64,000 nucleotides of DNA from an uncultured Rhodospirillaceae bacterium (GTDB lineage: Bacteria; Pseudomonadota; Alphaproteobacteria; Azospirillales; Azospirillaceae), in the NCBI GenBank assembly GCA_937927415.1, contig CALBDS010000043.1, positions 180,749 to 244,748 on the forward strand, given 5' to 3'. Of this stretch, positions 33,813 through 42,646 are shown in pieces. A program made the position numbers and the translations under genes. The notes below the pieces were generated by a model that made no database searches, was not told the DNA's origin, and was given only the letters and a program-made list of their open reading frames with translations. Position 1 is the stretch's first letter. Each line of letters begins with the position of its first letter.

Positions 33813-33820
33813 ATTGTATG
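33813..33820 (-). promoter_or_regulatory. CATACAAT motif upstream of the chemoreceptor gene
   Basis: ATTGTATG, the reverse complement of the CATACAAT found near the MocR regulator, lies about 170 bp upstream of the chemoreceptor start. It may be a further site of the same regulator. Confidence 0.25.
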
Positions 33821-33988
33821 AATTGCTGACGGTTTTGTTGCCTGCGGCAACAGCAATTACCGCCTCATAATTCGGCAAGCTGCGCATGATCTGTTCATTG
33901 CTGCGCGCAAACGCACAAAACGATTTCACTTCGGGTCGGAAAAGAGGATTCGTCACAAATCTTCCATACCCGGAGAAGGTCAAGAACA

Positions 33989-35692
33989 ATGCGTATGACC
34001 ATCAAATTCGTTCTGCTGCTTGTTCTCTCCTTTCTCGGGGGATTGCTGCTGCTCAGCGATGCGATCGGTCTGCGGGCGCTGGAGAACGCCAACGAAGACA
34101 TCAAGACGATCTATGAGGATCGCGTGGTTCCCTTACGGGATCTGAAGGTCATTTCCGACGCCTACGCCGTGTTCATCGTCGATGCGTCCCACAAGGTGCG
34201 CAACGGCAACTTCACCTGGGCGGAAGGATCGGCGTCGGTCGCCAAGGCCGAAGCCGACATCCGCAGCCGCTGGACGGCCTATCTCGCCACCTATCTGGTG
34301 CCGGAAGAAGCGGAACTGACGGCCCGCGCCAAGCCGCTGATGGCCGCCGCCGACGCCGCCGTCATTCGGTTGAAAGGCATCCTGTCCACCCGCGATTCCG
34401 CCGCCCTCGACCAGTTCGTGAAGGCCGAGCTTTACCAGACCATCGACCCGCTGACCGACATCATCGGATCGCTGATCGACCTTCAGGTCCGGGTGGCCGG
34501 GGAAAGCTTCGCCGACGCCCAGGCCCGCTATGGCAAGGCCCACACCATGTCCCTGGTGCTGCTGGCGCTGGGGGCAGCACTGGTGCTGGCCGGCGGGCTG
34601 GTGGTGCTGACCCGCGTGGTCCGGCCCATCGGCCGGCTGACCGAGGTGATGACCCGGCTGGCCGGCGGCGATCTTGGCGTGACCATCCCCCACACCCACC
34701 ACCGGGACGAGGTGGGCGACATGGCCCGCACGGTGGAGGTATTCAAGGCCAACGGCCAGGAAAACGAACGCCTGCGCCACGACCAGGACCGCCAGCGCCA
34801 GGATGCGGAAGCCGCCAAGCGCGCCGCCCTGGAACAGATGGCCCAGACGGTGGAGCGGGAAACCGGCAACGCCGTGGAACAGGTGGCCGGCAACAGCCGC
34901 CGGATGCACGAGGCCGCCGCCGCCATGGCACGGTCGGCCGACGCGGTGGGCACCAACAGCCAATCCGTCGCCGCCGCCGCCGAACAGGCGCTGCGCAACG
35001 CCCAGACCGTGGCCGCAGCCTCGGAGGAGCTGGCATCCGCCATCCACGAAATCGGAACCCAGGTGACCCAGGCCGGCACCGTCAGCCGCCGGGCGGTGGA
35101 AACCGGCGCGCGCACCCGCACGACCATCCTGTCCCTGTCGGAAACCGTCACCCGCATCGGCGACGTGACCCGGCTGATCCAGGACATCGCCAGCCAGACC
35201 AACCTGTTGGCACTCAACGCCACCATCGAAGCGGCGCGCGCGGGCGAGGCCGGCAAGGGATTCGCCGTGGTGGCGCACGAGGTCAAGAACCTCGCCAGCC
35301 AGACCGCCAAAGCCACCGAAGACATCGCCGAACAGATCGCCGCCATCGAAGCCGTGACGCACGACGCGGTGGGGGCGGTGCAAGCCATCGCCCAGGGCAT
35401 CGCCGAGATGGACGGCATCGCCGGTTCCATCGCCACGGCGGTGGAGGAACAGGCCGCCGCCACCCAGGAAATCAGCCGCAACATCCACGAAACCGCGGCG
35501 GCGGCCGAGGAAGTGTCCCGCCGCATCGCCGAAGTCTCACGCGAAGCCGGAACGACCGGCACCCAGGCCGGCACCGTGCGCGGGGCGGCCGACCACATGG
35601 CCGACAGCGTGGCGGAATTGCGCACCATGCTGGTGCGCGTGGTGCGGGACAGCGTGACCCATATGGAACGCCCCCAAACGGCGGGGGCGTAA
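33989..35692 (+). CDS. Methyl-accepting chemotaxis protein
   Basis: A 567-residue transmembrane chemoreceptor. TM1 covers residues 7-27, followed by a four-helix-bundle periplasmic sensor (about 28-185), TM2 (about 190-212), HAMP (about 213-268) and the cytoplasmic signalling domain. The hairpin tip reads QDIASQTNLLALNATIEAARAGEAGKGFAVVAHEVK in outline (key parts NLLALNATIEAARAG and FAVVAHEVKNLA). The periplasmic domain (EDRVVPLRDLK) is of the 4HB_MCP type. The ligand is unknown. It lies just upstream of and convergent with pmbA. Confidence 0.93.
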   Translation: MRMTIKFVLLLVLSFLGGLLLLSDAIGLRALENANEDIKTIYEDRVVPLRDLKVISDAYAVFIVDASHKVRNGNFTWAEGSASVAKAEADIRSRWTAYLATYLVPEEAELTARAKPLMAAADAAVIRLKGILSTRDSAALDQFVKAELYQTIDPLTDIIGSLIDLQVRVAGESFADAQARYGKAHTMSLVLLALGAALVLAGGLVVLTRVVRPIGRLTEVMTRLAGGDLGVTIPHTHHRDEVGDMARTVEVFKANGQENERLRHDQDRQRQDAEAAKRAALEQMAQTVERETGNAVEQVAGNSRRMHEAAAAMARSADAVGTNSQSVAAAAEQALRNAQTVAAASEELASAIHEIGTQVTQAGTVSRRAVETGARTRTTILSLSETVTRIGDVTRLIQDIASQTNLLALNATIEAARAGEAGKGFAVVAHEVKNLASQTAKATEDIAEQIAAIEAVTHDAVGAVQAIAQGIAEMDGIAGSIATAVEEQAAATQEISRNIHETAAAAEEVSRRIAEVSREAGTTGTQAGTVRGAADHMADSVAELRTMLVRVVRDSVTHMERPQTAGA

Positions 35693-35702
35693 ACCGGCGG
35701 CG

Positions 35703-37070
35703 TCACCGCCCCGCCACGGTCATCCCGTCGATGCGCACGGTGGGGGCGTCGATGCCGGTGCGGGGATCGAGATCCCCCGCCGGAACCAGGGCGCGGAACA
35801 TGGCCGGCAGGGTACCCGCCACCGTCATTTCCGCCACCGGGTGGGTGATCCGCCCGTTCTCGATCCAGAACCCGCTGGCCCCGCGGCTGTAATCGCCGGT
35901 CACCGGGTTGACGCCGAAGCCCATCAGTTCGGTGACGTAGAAGCCCGTGCGGATGTCGGCGATCAGGTCGTCCACCGTGCCGCGCCCGCCCTCCAGCCGG
36001 ACATTGCCCGGCGCCGGCCCCGGCATCCCCCCGGCCCCACGGACCGCGTGGCCGGTGGGCGTCAGCCCCAGTTGCCGGGCCGAGCGGACGTCCAGCAGCC
36101 ACCCCGTCAGCACGCCGTCATCGATCAGCGCGCGGCGGCTCCCCGTCACCCCCTCCCCATCGAAGGGTTGGGAGCGCAGGCCGCGGGGCTGCACCGGATC
36201 GTCGATCACCGACACACCCGGGGCGAACACCGCCGTGCCCAGAGCGTTGCGGAGAAAGCTGGTGCCGCGGGCCACCGCCGGTCCCGACACCGCCGCCAGC
36301 AGATGGTCCAGCAGCGACCCCGCCACCGTGCGGTCGAACACCACCGGCACCGCGGCGCTGGGCATCTTGCGCGCGCCCAGCCGGCGGGCGGCGCGTTCGC
36401 CGGCGATGCGCCCGACCTCCGCCGGGCTGCGCAGGCTGCCGGCGTGGGTGGCGGAATCGCTGTCGCCCCCCCGCTCCATCCCCGCCGGGCCGGACGCCAG
36501 CACCCACGCCCCCATGGCGTGACGGGTGGCCGACCACGCCCCGGCAAAACCATTGCTGCCCGCCAGGGCGACGCGGCTGCGGCTCCACGTCGAATCGATC
36601 ACGCGGGCGTTGGTGACGGACGGCACGGCAAAGGCGGCCACCTCCAGCGCCAGCGCCCGATCCCGCAGGGTGTCGGGGGCCGGTTCCCCCGCCTCGTCGA
36701 GATCCAGATCCGGGGCCAAGCCGGGCCAGCCGCCCGCCGGCACCTCGGCCAGCCCGCAGAAGGGATCCTCCGGCACGGCCCGCGCCATGGCGAGTGCCCG
36801 CGGCACCAGATCGGACACGGTGTGGCAATCGAGATCGCTGGTGGACACCACCGCCTGCCGGGCGCCGACGAACACCCGCAGGCCCAGCGCCACCGATTCG
36901 GCCCGCACCAGCCGTTCCACCGCACCGGATCGCACGGCGACGTTGAGCGACTCGTTCCGCCGCAGCACCGCGTCGGCGGCATCGGCCCCCTGCCGCCGGG
37001 CGGCCTTGACCAGTTCGTCCAGCAGGGACAGATCCTTGTCCGGGGTGTGCAACGTGGGGGAAGCGGTCAT
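35703..37070 (-). CDS. pmbA: TldD/PmbA-family protease, PmbA
   Basis: A 455-residue PmbA/TldE protein that pairs with TldD to degrade or mature peptides such as microcins and CcdA. Landmarks: RGTSFLRNALGTAVFAPG, the GLRSQPFDGEGV segment, VTELMGFGVNPVTGDYSRGASGFWIENG. TldD itself is not in the window. The metal motif belongs to TldD, so this partner is not expected to be catalytic alone. The start is the ATG at 37070, with AGGA about 10 nt upstream. Confidence 0.93.
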   Translation of the reverse strand: MTASPTLHTPDKDLSLLDELVKAARRQGADAADAVLRRNESLNVAVRSGAVERLVRAESVALGLRVFVGARQAVVSTSDLDCHTVSDLVPRALAMARAVPEDPFCGLAEVPAGGWPGLAPDLDLDEAGEPAPDTLRDRALALEVAAFAVPSVTNARVIDSTWSRSRVALAGSNGFAGAWSATRHAMGAWVLASGPAGMERGGDSDSATHAGSLRSPAEVGRIAGERAARRLGARKMPSAAVPVVFDRTVAGSLLDHLLAAVSGPAVARGTSFLRNALGTAVFAPGVSVIDDPVQPRGLRSQPFDGEGVTGSRRALIDDGVLTGWLLDVRSARQLGLTPTGHAVRGAGGMPGPAPGNVRLEGGRGTVDDLIADIRTGFYVTELMGFGVNPVTGDYSRGASGFWIENGRITHPVAEMTVAGTLPAMFRALVPAGDLDPRTGIDAPTVRIDGMTVAGR

Positions 37071-37150
37071 GAGCGGTTTTCCTGTGCCGGGTGACGGCGC
37101 CAGTATAACGGGTGCGGCAAAAAACAGAGATCCGAACTCACGCTCATTTT

Positions 37151-37322
37151 CCCTCTCCCCACCGGGGAGAGGGGCGGGGTGAGGGCTGGATTTCGCGCGA
37201 CAGCCCGAAATCCATTGCGAAGCAACTCCAAACCTCATGCTTCGAGAGCCTGACGGCTCGATTTTCGGGCTGTCGCGCGAAAATCGGCCCCCACCCTGCC
37301 CTCCGCCCGGCGGGGGGAGGGG
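37151..37322. repeat. Multi-hairpin dispersed repeat, family A copy 2
   Basis: Same orientation and segment order as copy 1: CCCTCTCCCC / GGGGAGAGGGG arm, GGTGAGGGC, hairpin around GGATTTCGCGC and GCCCGAAATCC, GTTGCGAAGCAAC-like segment (degenerate), GAGCC-tga-CGGCTC, and a right arm with GCGCGAAAATCGGCC and CCCACCCTGCCC. The remaining 37323-37472 holds nothing recognisable except the upstream region of the next small gene. Confidence 0.85.
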
Positions 37323-37472
37323 CGTTACCCCGATTCGTTAACCTGAGTTCGTTGCCCTGGGCAAAAAAGAGCGCCCTTGCATGCGCAGGGTCCGATCCCA
37401 ATAATCCGCCCCTTCCGCCCGGCGCACCCGCCGGGACCGTTTCGACACCTGTGACAGCAAAAGGCGTTTGCC

Positions 37473-37697
37473 ATGCGTGCCTTCGACGGCCAGCATTCCG
37501 ACCGTATCACCATCAAACGCACCCGCGAGCAGAAGGTGCTGCAGCTCCAGCAGCTCAAGGAGCAGCTCGCCGCGCTGAAATCCCACACCGCCCCCACCAT
37601 CCGCGAGGCGCTGGTCAAGCGCATCGCCGACCTGGAAGCGGAACTGCGCGCCCCGGTGGAACCCCGCGCCCCCCGCCGCACCGCCCCGCACCGCTGA
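37473..37697 (+). CDS. Small coiled-coil hypothetical protein, 74 aa
   Basis: A helical, charged peptide with heptad-like leucines (KVLQLQQLKEQLAALKSH and VKRIADLEAELRAP). It ends in a basic Pro/Arg tail. No known family. It lies 25 bp before the EamA exporter gene and may be cotranscribed. Coding is plausible because frame and composition match neighbours. Confidence 0.5.
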   Translation: MRAFDGQHSDRITIKRTREQKVLQLQQLKEQLAALKSHTAPTIREALVKRIADLEAELRAPVEPRAPRRTAPHR

Positions 37698-37722
37698 TCC
37701 CCTCCCCCGTCCCGGAGACGCC

Positions 37723-38637
37723 ATGACCGCCCCCGCCACCACCCCGGCCCGCCACGGCGTGTTCGATCAGGCGTGGCTGCTGCTGATGCTGCCGCCGCTG
37801 TTCTGGTCGGGCAATTTCATCCTGGGACGGTTCGTGGCGGGGGAGGTGCCGCCGGTCGCCCTGGCCTTCTGGCGGTGGACGCTGGGGGCGCTCATCACCC
37901 TGCCGTTCGCCTGGGGGCATCTGCGCCGCGACTGGCCCACGGTCCTGCGGCACTGGCCGATGGTGCTGCTGCTGTCGGCGCTGGGCATCGCGGCGTTCAA
38001 CACCCTGGTCTACATCGGTCTGGCCAGCACCACCGCGCTCAACGGCGTGATGATGCAGTCGGCCATGCCGGTGCTGATCGTGCTGATGAGCTTCTTTCTG
38101 TTCGGCGACGTCATCACGGCGGCGCAGGGATTGGGCATCGCCATCTCGCTGACCGGCGCCCTGACCCTGATCGCCCACGGCGACCCGGAGGTGCTGGCGG
38201 GCTTCCGCTTCGCCGCCGGGGACGTGTGGATCTTCGCCGCCGTGCTGGCCTATGGCGCCTACACCGCCCTGCTGCGCAAACGGCCGGCGGTGCATGGGCT
38301 GTCGTTCGTGGTGGTGACCTTTGCCGTCGGCGCGCTGATGCTGCTGCCCCTCTATGTGTGGGAGGGGATGAGCGGCCATCCGTTGCGGCTGACCCCGGTG
38401 TCCCTCGGGGCCATCGCCTATGTCTCGGTGTTTCCGTCGATCCTGGCCTATCTCTGCTTCAACCGGGCCGCTGCCCTGATCGGGCCGAACCGCACGGGCC
38501 TCAGCATCCATCTGATGCCGGTGTTCGGCAGCCTTCTGGCCATCCTGTTCCTGGGCGAACAGCCCCACTGGTATCACGCGGCGGGCATCGCTCTGATCGC
38601 CGCGGGCATCCTGCTGGCCACCCGCCGTCCCGCATAA
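37723..38637 (+). CDS. EamA/DMT-family transporter
   Basis: A 304-residue drug/metabolite exporter with ten predicted transmembrane helices in two EamA repeats. Each repeat carries the family pattern: FWSGNFILGRFVAGEVPPVALAFWRW in outline at the start, and LSIHLMPVFGSLLAILFLGEQPHWYHAAGIALIAAGI at the end. Substrates of DMT exporters range from amino acids to metabolites; unknown here. Confidence 0.9.
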   Translation: MTAPATTPARHGVFDQAWLLLMLPPLFWSGNFILGRFVAGEVPPVALAFWRWTLGALITLPFAWGHLRRDWPTVLRHWPMVLLLSALGIAAFNTLVYIGLASTTALNGVMMQSAMPVLIVLMSFFLFGDVITAAQGLGIAISLTGALTLIAHGDPEVLAGFRFAAGDVWIFAAVLAYGAYTALLRKRPAVHGLSFVVVTFAVGALMLLPLYVWEGMSGHPLRLTPVSLGAIAYVSVFPSILAYLCFNRAAALIGPNRTGLSIHLMPVFGSLLAILFLGEQPHWYHAAGIALIAAGILLATRRPA

Positions 38638-38662
38638 CGGGGCCGCGTGACGGGGCCGTTGC

Positions 38663-38974
38663 TCAGGGCGCGCGGGTGATGGCCGACAGCGGCCCGTTGA
38701 CCGCGAAGATGTGGGCCACGATGCCGGTGATGCCGAAGCCGGTCAGCCGCGCCACATGCTTGTCGCGGTAACGCTCCGCCGCCGCGGTGTCGCGGAACAG
38801 ATAGACGCCGCCGGCCCGCTTTTCCGCCGGGCTTTCGGTCCAGATCTTCCACAGCAGGCCGTCTTCGGCGGCGATGTCGCGGGCCAGCCCGTCGAACGCC
38901 TGCGCCATCTCCGCCCCCCAGGGGCCGTCATAGGGGAAATCGACCTGGAAAAGCACGGTGCCCATTGCCTTCAT
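38663..38974 (-). CDS. YdhR-family monooxygenase-like protein
   Basis: About 100 residues, a ferredoxin-like (dimeric alpha/beta barrel) protein of the YdhR/putative mono-oxygenase family. Landmarks: VLFQVDFPYDGPWG, KIWTESPAEKRAGGVYLF and FGITGIVAHIFAVNGPLSAIT. The ATG at 38974 overlaps the truA stop (ATGA). The ATG at 38965 (MGTVLF) better fits GGAAGG spacing and is the alternative start. It is the last gene of the def-fmt-truA chain. Confidence 0.78.
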   Translation of the reverse strand: MKAMGTVLFQVDFPYDGPWGAEMAQAFDGLARDIAAEDGLLWKIWTESPAEKRAGGVYLFRDTAAAERYRDKHVARLTGFGITGIVAHIFAVNGPLSAITRAP

Positions 38975-39738
38975 CCTTCCGACGGTGAATCCGATCCCGA
39001 TCCGTAGCGGGCTTCCATGAAATACAGCCCGTCGGGCGGGGCGGTGGGGCCGCCCTTGGAACGGTCGCGGGCTTCCAGGGCGGCGCGCACGCGATCGGCC
39101 GTCCATTTGCCGTTGCCGACCAGTTCCAGCGTGCCCACCATGTTGCGCACCTGATGGTGCAGGAACGACCGCGCGGCGGCGCGGACGTGGATCTCCTCCC
39201 CCACCCGCTCCACGCTCAGCCGGTCCAGCGTCTTTTCCGGGGAATTGGCCTGACACAGCGCGGCGCGGAAGGTGGAGAAATCGTGCCGCCCCACCAGAAC
39301 CTGCGCCGCGTCGTGCATGGCGGCGGCGTCCAGCGGGCGCGGAACGTGCCACACCCGCCCGGCGTCGATGGCCGGCGGGGCGCGGCGGTTGAGAATGCGG
39401 TACAGGTACGACCGGCCGAGGCACGACATGCGGGCGTGAAAGGCATCGTCCACCGCCTCCACCACCAGAACGGCGACGGGCCAGGGGCGGACGTGGAAAT
39501 TCAGCGCGTCGCGCAGCTTCAGCCCGGTGATCGGGCGTTCCAGGTCGAAATGCACCACCTGCCCGCGGGCGTGCACCCCGGCGTCGGTGCGGCCGGAGGC
39601 ATGGACGCGCACCACCTCCCCCGACAGCCGCTGAACGGCTTCCTCAAGGGTCTGCTGGACCGAGGGGCCGTTGTCCTGCCGCTGCCAGCCGACGAAGGGT
39701 GTGCCGTCGTATTCGACCGTCAGTTTCCAGCGCGCCAT
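38971..39738 (-). CDS. truA: tRNA pseudouridine(38-40) synthase
   Basis: A 255-residue pseudouridine synthase acting on the tRNA anticodon arm. The catalytic Asp is in ASGRTDAGVHARGQV; YDGTPFVGWQRQ, the YRILNRRAPPA segment and the C-terminal FLHHQVRNMVGTL are intact. The gene is separated from fmt by three bases and overlaps the downstream YdhR-like gene. Confidence 0.96.
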   Translation of the reverse strand: MARWKLTVEYDGTPFVGWQRQDNGPSVQQTLEEAVQRLSGEVVRVHASGRTDAGVHARGQVVHFDLERPITGLKLRDALNFHVRPWPVAVLVVEAVDDAFHARMSCLGRSYLYRILNRRAPPAIDAGRVWHVPRPLDAAAMHDAAQVLVGRHDFSTFRAALCQANSPEKTLDRLSVERVGEEIHVRAAARSFLHHQVRNMVGTLELVGNGKWTADRVRAALEARDRSKGGPTAPPDGLYFMEARYGSGSDSPSEG

Positions 39739-39741
39739 GCC

Positions 39742-40695
39742 CTACGCGCCCAGAACCGTTCCGGCGGGCACGGCGAAGCCGCGCAGGAAGGCTTCACCGT
39801 CCACCGGCGCCTTGCCCGGACGCTGCACCCGCACCAGCCGCACCGCCCGCCCGTCGCCGCAGGCCACCGTCATGCGGCCGTCCAGCAGCGTGCCGGCAGC
39901 GGCCCCCGCGGCTTCCCCCGCCGGTTCGGCGGCCAGCACCTTGATGCGTTCGGTGCCTGAGCCGGTGCCCAGATCGAACCAGCAGCCGGGCCAGGGGGTC
40001 AGCGCGCGCACCTGCCGTTCGACGAAGGCGGCGTCGCGGGACCAGTCGAGCCGCCCGTCCTCGCGGGTCAGCTTGGCGGCGTAGGTCACGCCGTCCTCCG
40101 GCTGCGGCTCGGCCGTCAGGGTGCCGGCGGCCAACCCGGCCAGCGCCGTGACGATCATCCGCGCACCCAGGGCGGCCAGATCGTCGTGCAGGCTGCTGGC
40201 GGTGGTGGTGGGGGTGATGGGCACCGCCTCCTTCAGCAGCATGGCGCCGGTGTCGAGACCGGCGTCCATCTGCATGATGGTGATGCCCGTCTCGGCATCG
40301 CCGGCCAGGATCGACCGCTGGATGGGGGCGGCCCCGCGCCAGCGCGGCAGCAGCGAGCCGTGAACATTGACGCAGCCCAGGCGGGGGGCGTCCAGCACCG
40401 GCTGCGGCAGGATCAGGCCATAGGCGGCGACCACCGCCACATCGGCGTCGAGGGCGGCGAAATCCGCCTGCGCCTCGGCGGTGCGCAGGGTCTTGGGCGT
40501 GCGCACGGGGATGCCCAGCGCCTCCGCCGCCTTGTGCACCGGCGACGGCTGCACCTGCTGCCCCCGCCCCGCCGGGCGCGGCGGCTGGGAATAGGCGCAG
40601 ACCACCCGATGCCCGGCATCGGCGATGGCCCGAAGGGTGGGCACGGCGAAATCCGGCGTGCCCATCATAATCACGCGAAGCGGGGCGGCGGTCAT
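39742..40695 (-). CDS. fmt: Methionyl-tRNA formyltransferase
   Basis: A 317-residue enzyme that formylates initiator Met-tRNA using 10-formyl-THF. The hallmark is HGSLLPRWRGAAPIQRSIL with the catalytic Asn/His/Asp set; MGTPDFAVPTL, and GITIMQMDAGLDTGAM follow. The C-terminal anticodon-arm domain is present (ALTPWPGCWF). The start at 40695 lies 17 bp from the def stop, forming the classical def-fmt operon. Confidence 0.96.
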   Translation of the reverse strand: MTAAPLRVIMMGTPDFAVPTLRAIADAGHRVVCAYSQPPRPAGRGQQVQPSPVHKAAEALGIPVRTPKTLRTAEAQADFAALDADVAVVAAYGLILPQPVLDAPRLGCVNVHGSLLPRWRGAAPIQRSILAGDAETGITIMQMDAGLDTGAMLLKEAVPITPTTTASSLHDDLAALGARMIVTALAGLAAGTLTAEPQPEDGVTYAAKLTREDGRLDWSRDAAFVERQVRALTPWPGCWFDLGTGSGTERIKVLAAEPAGEAAGAAAGTLLDGRMTVACGDGRAVRLVRVQRPGKAPVDGEAFLRGFAVPAGTVLGA

Positions 40696-40712
40696 GGGAT
40701 GTGAATCCGAAA

Positions 40713-41231
40713 TCAGGCCGGGGCCTTCTGGCGCTGCTGCTTTTGCAGCTTGCGCAGGATCATACTGCGTTTCAGCGACGACAGATGATCGACGAACAGC
40801 ACGCCGTTCAGGTGATCGATCTCGTGCTGCAGGCACACGGCCAGGGTACCTTCGGCCTTGATCTCCTTGGCCGCGCCGTGCTCGTCCAGATAGCGCACGG
40901 TCACCGACGCCGGGCGGACAACCTCGGCGTAATGCTCCGGCACCGACAGGCAGCCCTCTTCATAAGCGTGCAGGTCCTGGGATTCCCACACGACTTCCGG
41001 GTTGGCCATCAGAAACGGCTGGTTGGGTTCGTCCTTTTCATGGACGTCCACCACGATGATCCGCTCCGACACGCCGACCTGCGGAGCGGCCAGACCGATG
41101 CCGTTGGCGTCGTACATGGTTTCCAGCATATCGCGCATCAGCGTGGCGACACGCTTGTCCACCGCGGCGACGGGCCGGGCGGTCTGTTTCAACACCGGGT
41201 GGGGAGCGACGAGAATCGGCAGGATGGCCAT
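40713..41231 (-). CDS. def: Peptide deformylase
   Basis: A 172-residue iron-dependent deformylase. All three motifs are intact: GIGLAAPQVG, EGCLSVP and HEIDHLNG, giving the Cys/His/His metal site and catalytic Glu. First gene of def-fmt-truA. The upstream spacer (41232-41381) contains a solo arm of repeat family A. Confidence 0.97.
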   Translation of the reverse strand: MAILPILVAPHPVLKQTARPVAAVDKRVATLMRDMLETMYDANGIGLAAPQVGVSERIIVVDVHEKDEPNQPFLMANPEVVWESQDLHAYEEGCLSVPEHYAEVVRPASVTVRYLDEHGAAKEIKAEGTLAVCLQHEIDHLNGVLFVDHLSSLKRSMILRKLQKQQRQKAPA

Positions 41232-41350
41232 CGGAGTATAGCGGACCTGATGTGCGTGACGGGAGAGGCGGTATCATCAATACCTATGATGCCCCCGCCG
41301 TCCCGTCAAGGAACGGCGGGGGGTAGGCCGGGCTGCGAACTGGTGACAGA

Positions 41351-41374
41351 CCCTCGCCCCACCGGGGAGAGGGG
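41351..41374. repeat. Solo arm of repeat family A
   Basis: CCCTCGCCCC-acc-GGGGAGAGGGG, the outer-arm hairpin of family A without the rest of the element, between def and folE. Confidence 0.6.
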
Positions 41375-41381
41375 AAATCGC

Positions 41382-41996
41382 TCACTCCCCGCTGCGGACG
41401 ATGGGGGTGCCGATCATGCTGAGGAATTCGCGCCGGGTGGACGGATCGGTCCGGAAGGCGCCCAGCATCCGGCTGGTCACCATGGTCACCCCGGTCTTGT
41501 GCACGCCGCGGGTGGTCATGCACTGGTGCTGCGCCTCGATCACCACCGCCACCCCCTGGGGCTGGAGGATCTCGTCGATGGTGTTGGCGATCTGGGCCGT
41601 CATCTTTTCCTGGATCTGCAGCCGCTTGGCATAGGCATCCACCAGCCGCGCCAGCTTGGAGATGCCCACCACCCGATGCCGCGGCAGATAGGCCACGTGC
41701 GCCTTGCCGATGATCGGCACCATATGGTGTTCGCAATAGGATTCCACGCGGATGTCGCGCAGGATCACCATCTCGTCGTAGCCGTCGGTCTCCTCGAACG
41801 TGCGGGACAGGATTTCCGCCGGTTCGATGGTGTAGCCGGCGAAGAATTCCTCGTACGAGCGGACAACGCGGTCCGGGGTGCCCACCAGCCCCTCGCGGGT
41901 GGGATCGTCGCCGGCCCAGCGGATCAGGGTCCGCACCGCCTCTTCGGCCTCGGCTCGGGTGGGCTTGGGGGCCGGGTCAGACTTCACAGCGGTCAC
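41382..41996 (-). CDS. folE: GTP cyclohydrolase I
   Basis: A 204-residue homodecameric zinc enzyme forming dihydroneopterin triphosphate. Zinc/catalytic residues are in YCEHHMVPIIGKAHVAYLP and QHQCMTTRGVHK; SKLARLVDAYAKRLQIQE is the family signature. A GTG at 41996 with AGAGGA upstream is the best start; the frame is open further upstream to 42047. It has no obvious operon partner. Confidence 0.96.
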   Translation of the reverse strand: MTAVKSDPAPKPTRAEAEEAVRTLIRWAGDDPTREGLVGTPDRVVRSYEEFFAGYTIEPAEILSRTFEETDGYDEMVILRDIRVESYCEHHMVPIIGKAHVAYLPRHRVVGISKLARLVDAYAKRLQIQEKMTAQIANTIDEILQPQGVAVVIEAQHQCMTTRGVHKTGVTMVTSRMLGAFRTDPSTRREFLSMIGTPIVRSGE

Positions 41997-42153
41997 AATG
42001 CACGTCCTCTTGCAAACCTTGACGCTACGGGCCGGAACGATTGTCACCGGCCCCAGCCACGTAGGGCGCGCACCCCATACGTCAACCCATCGGGGGAACG
42101 TTAGATGAAAATCTCAGCCGAATAAAAGGGCAAATAAATCTGTAGAGCACAAA

Positions 42154-42546
42154 TCAATTCAAACGTATGGTCTCGTGCGGGCTGTCGAGGGAAAAGGCCG
42201 GAACGGCGGCATCAAACATCTCACCTGTATCGGTTTCCATCTGATAGCTGCCGACCATGATGCCGGACGGCGTGGTCAGGGGCGTTCCACTGGTGTATTC
42301 AAAGGATTTTCCGGGCGGCAGGCGGGGCTGTTCTCCCACCACGCCCGGCCCGCGCACCTCCTGCACACGGCCCAGCGCGTCGGTGATTCGCCAGTAACGG
42401 GTGCGGAGCTGCACGGTTTCGCCCCCCTCGTTCTGGATCTTGACGTGATAGGCCCAAACGAAATGGTTCTGGGAGGGGATCGACTGATCCTCCAGGAAAA
42501 CCGGCTCGACGGTGATGCGGATATCGCGCGTGACCTTGGTGTACAT
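42154..42546 (-). CDS. apaG: ApaG (CorD) protein
   Basis: A 130-residue beta-sandwich protein of the ApaG/CorD family, starting MYTKVTRDIRITVEPVFLEDQS. The conserved HFVWAYHVKIQNEG, YWRITDALGRVQEVRGPGVVGEQP and GSYQMETDTGEMFD are intact. The function is unsettled: it is linked to cobalt/magnesium sensitivity and FBXO3-like domains. The gene is not paired with ksgA/apaH here. Confidence 0.94.
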   Translation of the reverse strand: MYTKVTRDIRITVEPVFLEDQSIPSQNHFVWAYHVKIQNEGGETVQLRTRYWRITDALGRVQEVRGPGVVGEQPRLPPGKSFEYTSGTPLTTPSGIMVGSYQMETDTGEMFDAAVPAFSLDSPHETIRLN

Positions 42547-42646
42547 GACCGACCTCCCGCCGCACGGGTCCCTCGCGGCGTCTTCCCTGGGGCCGAGCAT
42601 AGAAAGGCACGCCGCCGCCTGTCCAGAGTTACGGACGACGGAACGG

